NCBI GenBank assembly: GCA_031289975.1
Contig: JAITOM010000249.1
Coordinates: 1-8,912, forward strand
Origin: Methanobrevibacter sp.
GTDB taxonomy: Archaea > Methanobacteriota > Methanobacteria > Methanobacteriales > Methanobacteriaceae
Length of the DNA stretch: 8,912 nucleotides
Direction: 5' to 3'
The notes beneath the pieces are model-generated. The model was not told where the DNA came from, made no database searches, and worked only from the letters and a program-made list of their open reading frames with translations. Positions 1 through 5,797 of this stretch are shown one piece after another; the stretch's first letter is position 1; each line of letters begins with the position of its first letter. Both the position numbers and the translations under genes were made by a program.

Positions 1-118
1 CAGAGTTTTAAATTAATACAGAGTTTTAAATTAATACAGAGTTTTAAATTAATACAGAGTTTTAAATTAATACAGAGTTTTAAATTAATACAGAGTTTTA
101 AATTAATACAGAGTTTTA
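1..118. repeat. 18-bp tandem repeat array upstream of rpl3
   Basis: Six perfect copies of the 18-bp unit cagagttttaaattaata occupy 1-108, followed by a partial seventh copy (first 10 bases, 109-118). The array begins at the window edge, so the true copy number may be higher. There are no spacers between copies, so this is a tandem minisatellite and not a CRISPR. It lies 78 nt before the rpl3 start, in the expected leader or promoter region of the operon. The A/T half of each unit (taaattaata) loosely resembles a TATA element. Whether it has any promoter role is inference. Confidence 0.95.
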
Positions 119-195
119 GATGTGGAATTAATTTCTAAATAAATTGTTAAAACTAATTAATTAAGGATGTTTTTTAAAAATAAGGAGGTAAATGA
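119..195 (+). promoter_or_regulatory. rpl3 leader with strong Shine-Dalgarno
   Basis: This AT-rich leader ends with AAGGAGGTA at 182-190, which contains a full GGAGGT six bases before the ATG at 196. It is the best SD in the window, as expected for the first gene of a ribosomal operon. An out-of-frame ATG at 192 is ignored because it does not give the uL3 N-terminus. A TTAATTAA palindrome lies at 157-164. No convincing BRE plus TATA pair is visible here, so the promoter may be inside or upstream of the repeat array. Confidence 0.6.
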
Positions 196-1206
196 ATGAC
201 AAGACATCATCAACCAAGAAAAGGGTCTGTTGCTTATAGTCCACGAAAGAGATCTGCTAAAGAGACACCAAGAATTAAATCATGGCCAAAAAATGATCAA
301 CCAAAACTTTTGGGATTTGCTGGATATAAAGTGGGCATGACTCATTTGATGATAGTAGATAACGAAAAAAATTCACCTACTGAGGGAATGGAAATATCTA
401 CTGCTGCAACCGTTTTAGAAGTGCCACCTATTGTTATAATGGGTGTAAGAGCTTATGAAAAAGATACTAAAGAATTTAAAGTTATAACTGAAGTAATTGC
501 AGATGATTTAGATGAAACTCTTTCACGGAAAATATCACTTCCTAAGAGTTATAATAAATCTGAAGCAATTACAAAGATTAGGGATGCTTTAGATTACACA
601 GCCGAAATAAAAATTTTAGTACATACTAATCCTAAGTTAACAAGTCTGCCTAAGAAGAAACCTGAGATATTTGAATCTGGGATTGGTGGAAAAACCATAG
701 AAGAAAAACTAAATACTGCTATTGAATTATTGGGCAAGGAAATTAGAGCAACTGATGTCTTCTCGGAAGGTCAATTTGTTGATTCAATCGCTGTTACTAA
801 AGGTAAAGGATTCCAAGGACCTGTTAAAAGATTTGGAGTCAGAATTCAGTATGGAAAAGCTGCAAGAAGTAGTAAAGGGAGGCATGTCGGCTCAATCGGA
901 CCATGGTCACCTTCAAGAACTATGTGGACTGTTGCACAGGCAGGTCAAATGGGATATCATAAAAGAACTGAATTCAATAAGAAGATTTTGAAAATTGGAG
1001 ATGTTTCTCAAGTGAATGAAGTAAATCCTGATGGTGGATTTATTAAATACGGTCTTCTTAAGAACGATTTCATTTTAGTTAAAGGTTCTCTTCCAGGACC
1101 AAGTAAAAGGTTAGTTATCCTTAGAGAAGCTATAAGATATAATGGTAAATTAAATGAAGCACCTCAAATAAATTATATTAGTACAAAATCTAAACAAGGT
1201 GTCTAA
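196..1206 (+). CDS. rpl3: 50S ribosomal protein L3 (uL3)
   Basis: Archaeal uL3, 336 residues, the usual size for the archaeal/eukaryotic form, which is longer than the bacterial one. It binds 23S rRNA early in large-subunit assembly and sends a finger toward the peptidyl transferase centre. The N-terminus MTRHHQPRKGSVAY is the typical basic archaeal start, followed by LLGFAGYKVGMTH. The most conserved block begins near residue 200 (TKGKGFQGPVKRFG) and continues through GPWSPSRTMWTVAQAGQMG, which contains the tryptophan-bearing loop that approaches the catalytic centre. The start is fixed by the SD at 184-189 and by the conserved N-terminus. It is the first gene of the cluster, 16 nt before rpl4. 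Nothing looks truncated. Confidence 0.98.
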   Translation: MTRHHQPRKGSVAYSPRKRSAKETPRIKSWPKNDQPKLLGFAGYKVGMTHLMIVDNEKNSPTEGMEISTAATVLEVPPIVIMGVRAYEKDTKEFKVITEVIADDLDETLSRKISLPKSYNKSEAITKIRDALDYTAEIKILVHTNPKLTSLPKKKPEIFESGIGGKTIEEKLNTAIELLGKEIRATDVFSEGQFVDSIAVTKGKGFQGPVKRFGVRIQYGKAARSSKGRHVGSIGPWSPSRTMWTVAQAGQMGYHKRTEFNKKILKIGDVSQVNEVNPDGGFIKYGLLKNDFILVKGSLPGPSKRLVILREAIRYNGKLNEAPQINYISTKSKQGV

Positions 1207-1222
1207 CTTATAAAGTGATAAA

Positions 1223-1987
1223 ATGAAGGTTAATGTTTATTCTATTGAATCTGAAGTTAAAGGAGAAATTAATTTACCTGCTATTTTTAATGAAGAATTT
1301 AGACCAGATCTTATTAAGAGAGCTGTTATTTCTTCACAGACAGCAAGAATACAACCATGGGGTCCTAATCCTATGGCTGGTAAAAGAACATCTGCTGAAT
1401 CTTGGGGTTCTGGTAGAGGAGAAGCTATGGTTCCAAGGATTAAAAATGGTTCAAGAGCAGCATTTATTCCACAGGCTGTAGGTGGTAGAAAAGCACACCC
1501 ACCAAGACCTCAGAAGAAGTATAAAGAGAAAATTAATATCAAAGAAAGAAGGTTTGCTATAAGATCAGCTATTGCTGCAACTACAAATTCTGAGCTTGTT
1601 ATAAATAGAGGTCACAAAGTAGAAAATATAAAACAATTACCTTTAATTGTTGAAGATGAATTAGCCACCGTTAAAAAAACTAAAGATACTCGCGAAATAT
1701 TTCAAAAATTAGGCTTATATGATGATATAGAAAGATCTAAAAAAGGAAGACATATCAAAGCAGGTAAAGGTAAAATGAGAGGAAGAAAATATAGAAATCC
1801 TAAAGGACCTTTAATAGTTGTAGCTAAAGATAAAGGAATAGGATTAGGTGGAAGAAATCATGCTGGTGTTGATGTGGTTTCTGCTCGAAATTTAAATGCT
1901 GAATTATTAGCACCTGGTACTCAACCAGGTAGATTAACAGTATTTACTACTTCTGCTGTAGAACAATTAGGGGGCTTATTCCAATAG
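1223..1987 (+). CDS. rpl4: 50S ribosomal protein L4 (uL4, archaeal L4e type)
   Basis: Archaeal uL4, 254 residues, normal for the family. It is a large-subunit protein whose long internal loop lines the nascent-peptide exit tunnel constriction. The loop is recognisable at about residues 48-95, with PNPMAGKRTSAESWGSGRG and AAFIPQAVGGRKAHPP. The C-terminal part carries the conserved KGRHIKAGKGKMRGRKYRNPKG and the GVDVVSARNLNAELLAPGTQ block. A moderate SD (AGTGAT, 1213-1218) precedes the ATG. The gene is co-directional with rpl3 and very likely co-transcribed with it. It is followed by an unusually long 109-nt spacer before rpl23. In several bacteria L4 autoregulates its operon; nothing here shows that it does so in this organism. 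Confidence 0.98.
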   Translation: MKVNVYSIESEVKGEINLPAIFNEEFRPDLIKRAVISSQTARIQPWGPNPMAGKRTSAESWGSGRGEAMVPRIKNGSRAAFIPQAVGGRKAHPPRPQKKYKEKINIKERRFAIRSAIAATTNSELVINRGHKVENIKQLPLIVEDELATVKKTKDTREIFQKLGLYDDIERSKKGRHIKAGKGKMRGRKYRNPKGPLIVVAKDKGIGLGGRNHAGVDVVSARNLNAELLAPGTQPGRLTVFTTSAVEQLGGLFQ

Positions 1988-2096
1988 CTATTAACTTAAT
2001 GTATAATAAAACTATAATGAATAAACAAATAATAGTTATAAAGATACAATTTTTTTAGTTGCTATATATGGAAAGTTATTAATAAAGGTGAAATTT
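1988..2096 (+). promoter_or_regulatory. Spacer between rpl4 and rpl23 with T-tract and possible promoter
   Basis: This 109-nt AT-rich spacer sits in a cluster whose other gaps are mostly 0-40 nt. It contains a T7 run at 2050-2056, which could act as an archaeal U-rich terminator. It also has TATA-like strings (GTTATAAAG near 2035-2043 and CTATATATG near 2062-2070). A perfect 10-bp palindrome AATAGCTATT (1983-1992) spans the rpl4 stop. The SD AGGTGA at 2086-2091 serves rpl23. A secondary promoter or partial termination point is possible, but none of these strings is a strong match. Confidence 0.35.
2086..2091 (+). promoter_or_regulatory. Shine-Dalgarno deciding the rpl23 start
   Basis: AGGTGA, complementary to the 3' end of archaeal 16S rRNA, lies five bases before ATG 2097. 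It overlaps the alternative GTG at 2088-2090, which therefore cannot itself be served by this site. This argues for ATG 2097 as the start of uL23. Confidence 0.8.
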
Positions 2097-2357
2097 ATGG
2101 ATTCATATTCAATAATGATTAGACCCCATGTTACAGAAAAAACAAGAAATCTAATCGATGAAAATAATGAAATTGCTTTTGTTGTTTTAAGAAAAAGTAA
2201 CAAGAAAGAGATTAAAAAAGCTTTTAAACTCATGTTTGAAGAAGAAGTTGAAAGTATCAACACACATATAAACTCCAAAGGTTTAAAAATAGCTTTTATC
2301 AAACTTTTTGAAGAAGGTAAAGCAGAAAATATTGCTGATAGAATGGGAATGTTCTAA
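2097..2357 (+). CDS. rpl23: 50S ribosomal protein L23 (uL23)
   Basis: Archaeal uL23, 86 residues from this start. It sits at the mouth of the exit tunnel, where signal recognition particle and other nascent-chain factors dock. The N-terminal MDSYSIMIRPHVTEKT and the middle NEIAFVVLRKSNKKEIKKAF are typical, and the protein ends in the family-like DRMGMF. The start was chosen as ATG 2097 over an in-frame GTG at 2088. That GTG is part of the SD (AGGTGA, 2086-2091), which is correctly spaced five bases from ATG 2097, and archaeal homologues I recall begin at the MD-x-YS position. The GTG start would add only MKF to the front. It is 14 nt before rpl2. Confidence 0.95.
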   Translation: MDSYSIMIRPHVTEKTRNLIDENNEIAFVVLRKSNKKEIKKAFKLMFEEEVESINTHINSKGLKIAFIKLFEEGKAENIADRMGMF

Positions 2358-2371
2358 TTGGAGGATTTTTC

Positions 2372-3097
2372 ATGGGAAAACGTTTAATACATCAAAGAAG
2401 AGGTAGAGGAACACCTCGATATCGTAGTGCTTCTCATCGTTTTAAAGATAAAATAAGATATAGACTATATGATGAAATAGAAAAAGAGGGAGCTTTAAAA
2501 GGTAAAGTTACAGATATTGTTCATGATCCTGGAAGAACTGCACCTCTTGCAAATGTTAAATTTGAAAATGGTGAGAAAAGATATATATTAGCTCCAGAAA
2601 GTATTCAAGTTGATGATGATATAGAATGTGGTGTTTCAGCTTCAATAAATTTAGGTAATACATTACCTTTAAGTGAAATTCCAGAAGGAACTCCAATATA
2701 TGATATTGAAAATATACCTGGAGATGGAGGACGATTTGTTAGGTCTTCAGGAACTTATGCTTCTTTAATTACTCGTGATTCTGATAAGGCAGTCATTGAA
2801 CTACCTTCAGGAGAATTAAAATCTTTTAACCTTAGCTGTAGAGCTACTATTGGCGTAGTTGCAGGCGGAGGAAGAAAAGAAAAACCATTTCTTAAAGCAG
2901 GAGCAAGATGGCATGCATTTAAAGCTAAAGGTAAGATTCCAATGACTGTTAGAGGAGTAGCTATGAATGCCGTTGACCACCCTCATGGTGGAGGAAATAG
3001 ACAGCATCCTGGACGACCAACAACTGTTTCAAGACACACACCTCCAGGAAGAAAAGTAGGATCCATTGCAGCTAAACGGACTGGAAAAAGAAGATAA
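2372..3097 (+). CDS. rpl2: 50S ribosomal protein L2 (uL2)
   Basis: Archaeal uL2, 241 residues, the usual archaeal length. It is a core large-subunit protein next to the peptidyl transferase centre that supports subunit joining. The start MGKRLIHQRRGRGTPRYRS is the typical archaeal N-terminus. The middle has the SH3-like barrel (around IVHDPGRTAPLANVKFENGE). The C-terminal signature NAVDHPHGGGNRQ holds the conserved histidine at residue 203, equivalent to the essential His of bacterial L2. The tail is highly basic (AAKRTGKRR). SD GGAGGA at 2360-2365, six bases before ATG, begins just after the rpl23 stop. rps19 follows 15 nt later. Confidence 0.98.
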   Translation: MGKRLIHQRRGRGTPRYRSASHRFKDKIRYRLYDEIEKEGALKGKVTDIVHDPGRTAPLANVKFENGEKRYILAPESIQVDDDIECGVSASINLGNTLPLSEIPEGTPIYDIENIPGDGGRFVRSSGTYASLITRDSDKAVIELPSGELKSFNLSCRATIGVVAGGGRKEKPFLKAGARWHAFKAKGKIPMTVRGVAMNAVDHPHGGGNRQHPGRPTTVSRHTPPGRKVGSIAAKRTGKRR

Positions 3098-3112
3098 TTA
3101 GGATGTGACTTA

Positions 3113-3523
3113 TTGGCAAGGAAAGTATTTAAATATAAAGGATATGAATTAGAAGAACTTCAAAAAATGTCTTTAGAGGACTTAGCTAAATTATTACCTG
3201 CAAGACAAAGAAGATCTTTAAAGAGAGGATTTTTATCAAGACAACAAAATGTTATTGATAAAATGAGAAAGTTAAATAAAAATGAGAAGAAAGATGGAAA
3301 ACCTGTGGTTATAAAAACCCATTGTAGAGATATGATTGTACTTCCAGAAATGATAGGTACAACTTTTGGAATATATAATGGTAAAGAATTTGTTCAAGTT
3401 ACATTTACTCCAGAAATGATTGGATCTTATTTTGGAGAATTTGCACTTACAAGAGTGAGAGTTCAGCATGGTGATCCAGGTATGGGAGCTACAAGATCTT
3501 CAATGTTTGTACCTCTTAAATAG
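3113..3523 (+). CDS. rps19: 30S ribosomal protein S19 (uS19), TTG start
   Basis: Archaeal uS19, 136 residues, located in the head of the small subunit where it contacts uS13 and the A-site region. The N-terminus MARKVFKYKGYELEELQKMS and the C-terminal block GEFALTRVRVQHGDPGMG, ending ATRSSMFVPLK (about residues 108-136), are diagnostic. The start codon is TTG (3113-3115). It gives the family-typical MARK start, no ATG lies nearby in frame before the conserved region, and AGGATGTGA just upstream is an acceptable imperfect SD. It sits 15 nt after rpl2. The rpl22 SD begins in its stop codon, so translation of the two is probably coupled. Confidence 0.97.
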   Translation: MARKVFKYKGYELEELQKMSLEDLAKLLPARQRRSLKRGFLSRQQNVIDKMRKLNKNEKKDGKPVVIKTHCRDMIVLPEMIGTTFGIYNGKEFVQVTFTPEMIGSYFGEFALTRVRVQHGDPGMGATRSSMFVPLK

Positions 3524-3534
3524 GAGATTATATC

Positions 3535-4002
3535 ATGGGAAATAAATATGCTTATAATGGGATTGATAACCCTAAAACAGCTTGTGCGATGGCAAAGACT
3601 CTTAAAATTTCTCCTAAACATTCTGTTGAAATTTGTAGAGAAATAAGAGGAATGAAACTCAGTAAAGCTAAAGATTATTTAGCTGATGTTATTGAAATGA
3701 AGAAAGCAATACCTTTTAAAAGACATAATAAGAAAGTTGGTCATAGAAAAGGGTTGAAAGGATGGCCTACAGGTAGATACCCTGTTAAAGCTTCTAAGTC
3801 AATATTAAATGTTTTAGAAAGTGCAGAAGCAAATGCTGAGTACAAAGGTCTAAATACTGAAGATCTGTTTATTGAACATATCTCAAGTCATAGAGGAATA
3901 ATCATTAGAGGATTTATTCCAAGAGCTTTTGGAAGGTCAACACCATTTAATACACCAACAACTCATATTCAAGTGGTTGTAATGGAGGAACAAAATGATT
4001 GA
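3535..4002 (+). CDS. rpl22: 50S ribosomal protein L22 (uL22)
   Basis: Archaeal uL22, 155 residues, the archaeal/eukaryotic (L17e-like) length. Its extended beta hairpin reaches into the peptide exit tunnel opposite uL4. Recognisable parts are the N-terminal helix region (HSVEICREIRGMKLSKAKDYL), HRKGLKGWPTGRYPVKAS in the middle, and the hairpin tip GFIPRAFGR at residues 126-134 followed by a TPTTHIQVVV strand. The ATG has SD GGAGAT (3523-3528), which uses the last base of the rps19 stop. The gene overlaps the start of rps3 by 8 nt, and the rps3 SD lies inside its last codons, a strong sign of translational coupling. Confidence 0.98.
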   Translation: MGNKYAYNGIDNPKTACAMAKTLKISPKHSVEICREIRGMKLSKAKDYLADVIEMKKAIPFKRHNKKVGHRKGLKGWPTGRYPVKASKSILNVLESAEANAEYKGLNTEDLFIEHISSHRGIIIRGFIPRAFGRSTPFNTPTTHIQVVVMEEQND

Positions 4003-4861
4003 AAAAGATTTTGTCACAAAAGGTCTTAAACGAACCAAAATTGATGAGTTTTTGGAAAACAAACTTGAAAGAGCTGGTTATGGTGGAATGAGTGTTCAAG
4101 TTAATCCTCTTGGTACAATGATTATTGTTTATGCTGAAAAGCCTGGTATGGTAATTGGAAGAGGTGGAAAAACTGTTCGCTCGATTACTCAAAATTTAAA
4201 AAATAATTTTAATCTTGATAATCCTCAAATTGAAGTTAAAGAAGTTGATGTTCCAGAACTCAATCCTAAGATTATGGCTCATAGGATTGCATCTATGTTA
4301 CAAAGAGGAATGCATTTTAGAAGAGTTGCTTATTCAACAATACGCAGAATAATGGGTGCTGGTGCACAAGGTGTAGAAGTTACTATTTCTGGTAAAATAA
4401 GAGGTTCAAGATCAGCAACTGCTAAATTTATTGATGGTTACATAAAAAAATGTGGGGAACCATCAATTAGATTAGTTAAAGAAGGTTTTGCAACTGTTCA
4501 ATTAAAACCTGGTGTTTTGGGAATATTTGTCAGAATCATGCCACCAGATGCAGATTTACCAGATAAAGTTGATATTTTAGCTCCAAAACCTGAAGGTATT
4601 CAAGAGAAAGTCGATAAGAATCTAAAAAAAGTTGATGAAGATTTAGACATATCTACTGAATCTGTGGAATCTGAAGAACTTGAAAATTTAGAAGATCTTG
4701 ATGATGAAGACTTTGATGATATTGAAGAAGTAGAAGAATTTATAGATTTAGATGATTCTAATAATACTGATTCTAATGATATTGGAGAAGTAGAGGAATT
4801 TATAGATTTAGATGATTCTAACAATACTGGTTCTGACGATATTGAAGAAATTAAAGAATAA
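3995..4861 (+). CDS. rps3: 30S ribosomal protein S3 (uS3) with long acidic repeat tail
   Basis: Archaeal uS3, 288 residues, on the long side for archaea because of its tail. It lies at the mRNA entry channel and contributes to helicase-like activity and head assembly. The core occupies about residues 1-205. It holds a type II KH domain with the GxxG loop VIGRGGK (residues 53-59) and the C-terminal S3 domain (AHRIASMLQRGMHFRRVAY and GVEVTISGKIRGSRSA). Residues 213-288 form an acidic tail: I count 37 Asp/Glu and one Lys in 76 residues, including a 20-residue unit present twice. Acidic uS3 tails occur in other archaea; a near-identical duplicated unit is unusual. SD GGAGGA at 3984-3989 lies within rpl22. 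Confidence 0.97.
   Translation: MIEKDFVTKGLKRTKIDEFLENKLERAGYGGMSVQVNPLGTMIIVYAEKPGMVIGRGGKTVRSITQNLKNNFNLDNPQIEVKEVDVPELNPKIMAHRIASMLQRGMHFRRVAYSTIRRIMGAGAQGVEVTISGKIRGSRSATAKFIDGYIKKCGEPSIRLVKEGFATVQLKPGVLGIFVRIMPPDADLPDKVDILAPKPEGIQEKVDKNLKKVDEDLDISTESVESEELENLEDLDDEDFDDIEEVEEFIDLDDSNNTDSNDIGEVEEFIDLDDSNNTGSDDIEEIKE
4721..4840 (+). repeat. Two 60-bp tandem copies inside rps3
   Basis: Copies at 4721-4780 and 4781-4840 differ at six positions, all A-to-G or T-to-C when read from the first copy to the second. A third partial copy begins at 4841. Each copy encodes 20 residues containing EVEEFIDLDDSNNT. The length is a multiple of three, so the reading frame is kept. This is a recent in-frame duplication at the 3' end of an essential gene. 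Confidence 0.95.
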
Positions 4862-4901
4862 GTTGAAGAAATCAATGATAATTGAGTAAAGAGGCATTTA
4901 A

Positions 4902-5108
4902 ATGGCAATTTTACGAAGTAAGGACATTTGGGAAATGGACATTGAAAATATTCAAGAAAAGTTAGATGAACTTAAAAAAGAATTAGCTAAGAATATTTCA
5001 AAAAGTTCTGCGGCAGGGGTTAATGAAAATCCTGGCAAAATAAGAGAATTAAAGAGAACTATTGCTTGTGTTATTACAATAATGACTCAAAAACAGAAGG
5101 AGAGGTAA
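4902..5108 (+). CDS. rpl29: 50S ribosomal protein L29 (uL29)
   Basis: uL29, 68 residues, the normal length for this small two-helix protein next to uL23 near the tunnel exit. The N-terminal AILRSKDIWEM and the leucine/lysine-rich helix (EKLDELKKELAK) are typical, as is the turn NPGKIRELKRTIA (residues 43-55) leading to the second helix. The ATG is preceded by a short GAGG SD at 4891-4894. It lies 40 nt after rps3 and its stop codon directly abuts the ATG of the next gene. The aIF1 SD (GGAGAGG) is therefore inside its last codons. Confidence 0.96.
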   Translation: MAILRSKDIWEMDIENIQEKLDELKKELAKNISKSSAAGVNENPGKIRELKRTIACVITIMTQKQKER

Positions 5109-5456
5109 ATGAAAATTTGTGATGTTTGTGGTCTTCCAGAAGAACTTTGTGTTTGCCAAGAAATTGCAAGAGAGGTTCAAACTGTTAAAATTTATACTGT
5201 AAGAAGACGATTTGGAAAGCTTATGACTATTGTAGAAGGTATTGATGAACAGGATATTGATATAAAAGATCTTACTAAAGAACTCAAAGCTCGTTGTGCA
5301 TGTGGTGGGACAGCTAAAAAAGGTCAAATTGAACTTCAAGGAGATCATAAAAATAAGGTTAAAAGTGTTTTGTCAGATATGGGATTCTCTTCTGATACAA
5401 TTGAAATTAAAGAAAGTAGGAAATTTAATAAAAGAAAAAATAAAAGAAAAAATTAA
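5109..5456 (+). CDS. sui1: Translation initiation factor aIF1 (SUI1 family)
   Basis: Archaeal homologue of eIF1/SUI1, 115 residues. It binds the small subunit near the P site and enforces accurate start-codon choice. The N-terminus carries a probable zinc-binding cysteine set, CDVCGLPEELCVC (Cys 4, 7, 14, 16). The SUI1 fold follows, with YTVRRRFGKLMTIVEGID and the core CACGGTAKKGQIELQGDH (residues 63-80), then VLSDMGFSSDTIEI. After this usual end there is a basic tail made of two exact NKRK units (residues 107-114) plus a final Asn, which makes the protein a little longer than the roughly 100 residues I recall for the family. It is translated from an SD inside rpl29 with no gap, so the two are probably coupled. 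It is the last gene of the first run. Confidence 0.96.
   Translation: MKICDVCGLPEELCVCQEIAREVQTVKIYTVRRRFGKLMTIVEGIDEQDIDIKDLTKELKARCACGGTAKKGQIELQGDHKNKVKSVLSDMGFSSDTIEIKESRKFNKRKNKRKN
5427..5450 (+). repeat. 12-bp tandem duplication at the 3' end of the aIF1 gene
   Basis: Two exact copies of aataaaagaaaa (5427-5438, 5439-5450) encode NKRKNKRK at the C-terminus of aIF1. The unit is in frame. The same A-rich composition continues past the stop codon, so the tail may have arisen by slippage in A-rich DNA. Confidence 0.9.
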
Positions 5457-5543
5457 AATTAAATATTCTATTATCATTCTATCCATTAAAATTAATCATC
5501 CTAATCCATTAAAATTAAATATATCCATTAAATAAATATTTCT

Positions 5544-5605
5544 TTATTAAATAAAGTTTTTATTTAATAATTTCTAATAGATTATTTAAATAAATCTATT
5601 TTTTT
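5544..5605 (+). terminator. Candidate terminator after aIF1
   Basis: A perfect 12-bp inverted repeat (arms 5544-5555 and 5559-5570, 3-nt loop) made only of A and T is followed by a T7 run at 5599-5605. Archaeal RNA polymerase usually stops at U-rich tracts without needing a hairpin, so the T-tract is the stronger clue. An all-A/T stem is weak and could be chance in DNA of this composition. Confidence 0.45.
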
Positions 5606-5639
5606 AATATTTATGTTGTACTTAATATGTAGCTATTAC

Positions 5640-5675
5640 AAAAGGTTTATATTTATAAAATGTTTATATTTATAA
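5640..5675 (+). promoter_or_regulatory. Candidate BRE/TATA promoter for the rnp1-rpl5 run, duplicated
   Basis: AAAAGG (5640-5645) resembles a purine-rich archaeal BRE and is followed at once by TTTATATTTATA (5646-5657), a good Methanobacteriales-like TATA box. The 14-bp string gtttatatttataa recurs exactly 17 bp later (5645-5658 and 5662-5675), so there are two candidate TATA boxes. Transcription from the first would start near 5672-5680 and leave a leader of roughly 120 nt before rnp1. The position fits a promoter for the downstream run. The start site is inferred. Confidence 0.5.
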
Positions 5676-5797
5676 TAAATATTGAACAGTTATTAATAAA
5701 TGTTTAAGATAGTAATAACTATTTATTTATAAATTTAAAGTATTCTTAAAAGATTAATTACTACCCAATTAATTATTATGATATTAATAAGATTGTT

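Larger units (their letters stand above)
5457..5797 (+). other. 341-nt AT-rich spacer splitting the cluster
   Basis: No gene is visible, and G+C is about 13% by hand count. The region holds three dispersed copies of atccattaaaattaa or a near variant (5481-5495, 5504-5518, 5523-5537), an A/T inverted repeat with a T-tract (candidate terminator), and a duplicated TATA-like element (candidate promoter). I see no tRNA-like cloverleaf and no conserved small RNA signature. The simplest reading is the end of one transcription unit and the start of the next. Confidence 0.8.

Noticed and set aside
1..118. CRISPR array
   Set aside because: The 18-bp units are head to tail with no spacers and are shorter than CRISPR repeats. 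The same applies to the 15-bp array at 8596-8655.
722..991. 89-codon ORF inside rpl3 in another frame
   Set aside because: It lies wholly within the conserved region of uL3 and has no SD or family resemblance.
4600..4908. 102-codon minus-strand ORF rich in serine
   Set aside because: It is the mirror of the repetitive acidic uS3 tail: GAA/GAT-rich codons read backwards give serine-rich codons without stops. It has no SD and no recognisable domain.
5049..5348. 99-codon minus-strand ORF across rpl29 and the aIF1 gene
   Set aside because: It is antisense to two well-supported genes, has a low-complexity Ser/Phe/Asn composition and shows no promoter or SD.
5296..5535. 79-codon plus-strand ORF overlapping the end of the aIF1 gene
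   Set aside because: It is out of frame with a clear SUI1 gene, has lysine/isoleucine-rich low-complexity content and runs into the AT-rich spacer, so it is a composition artefact.
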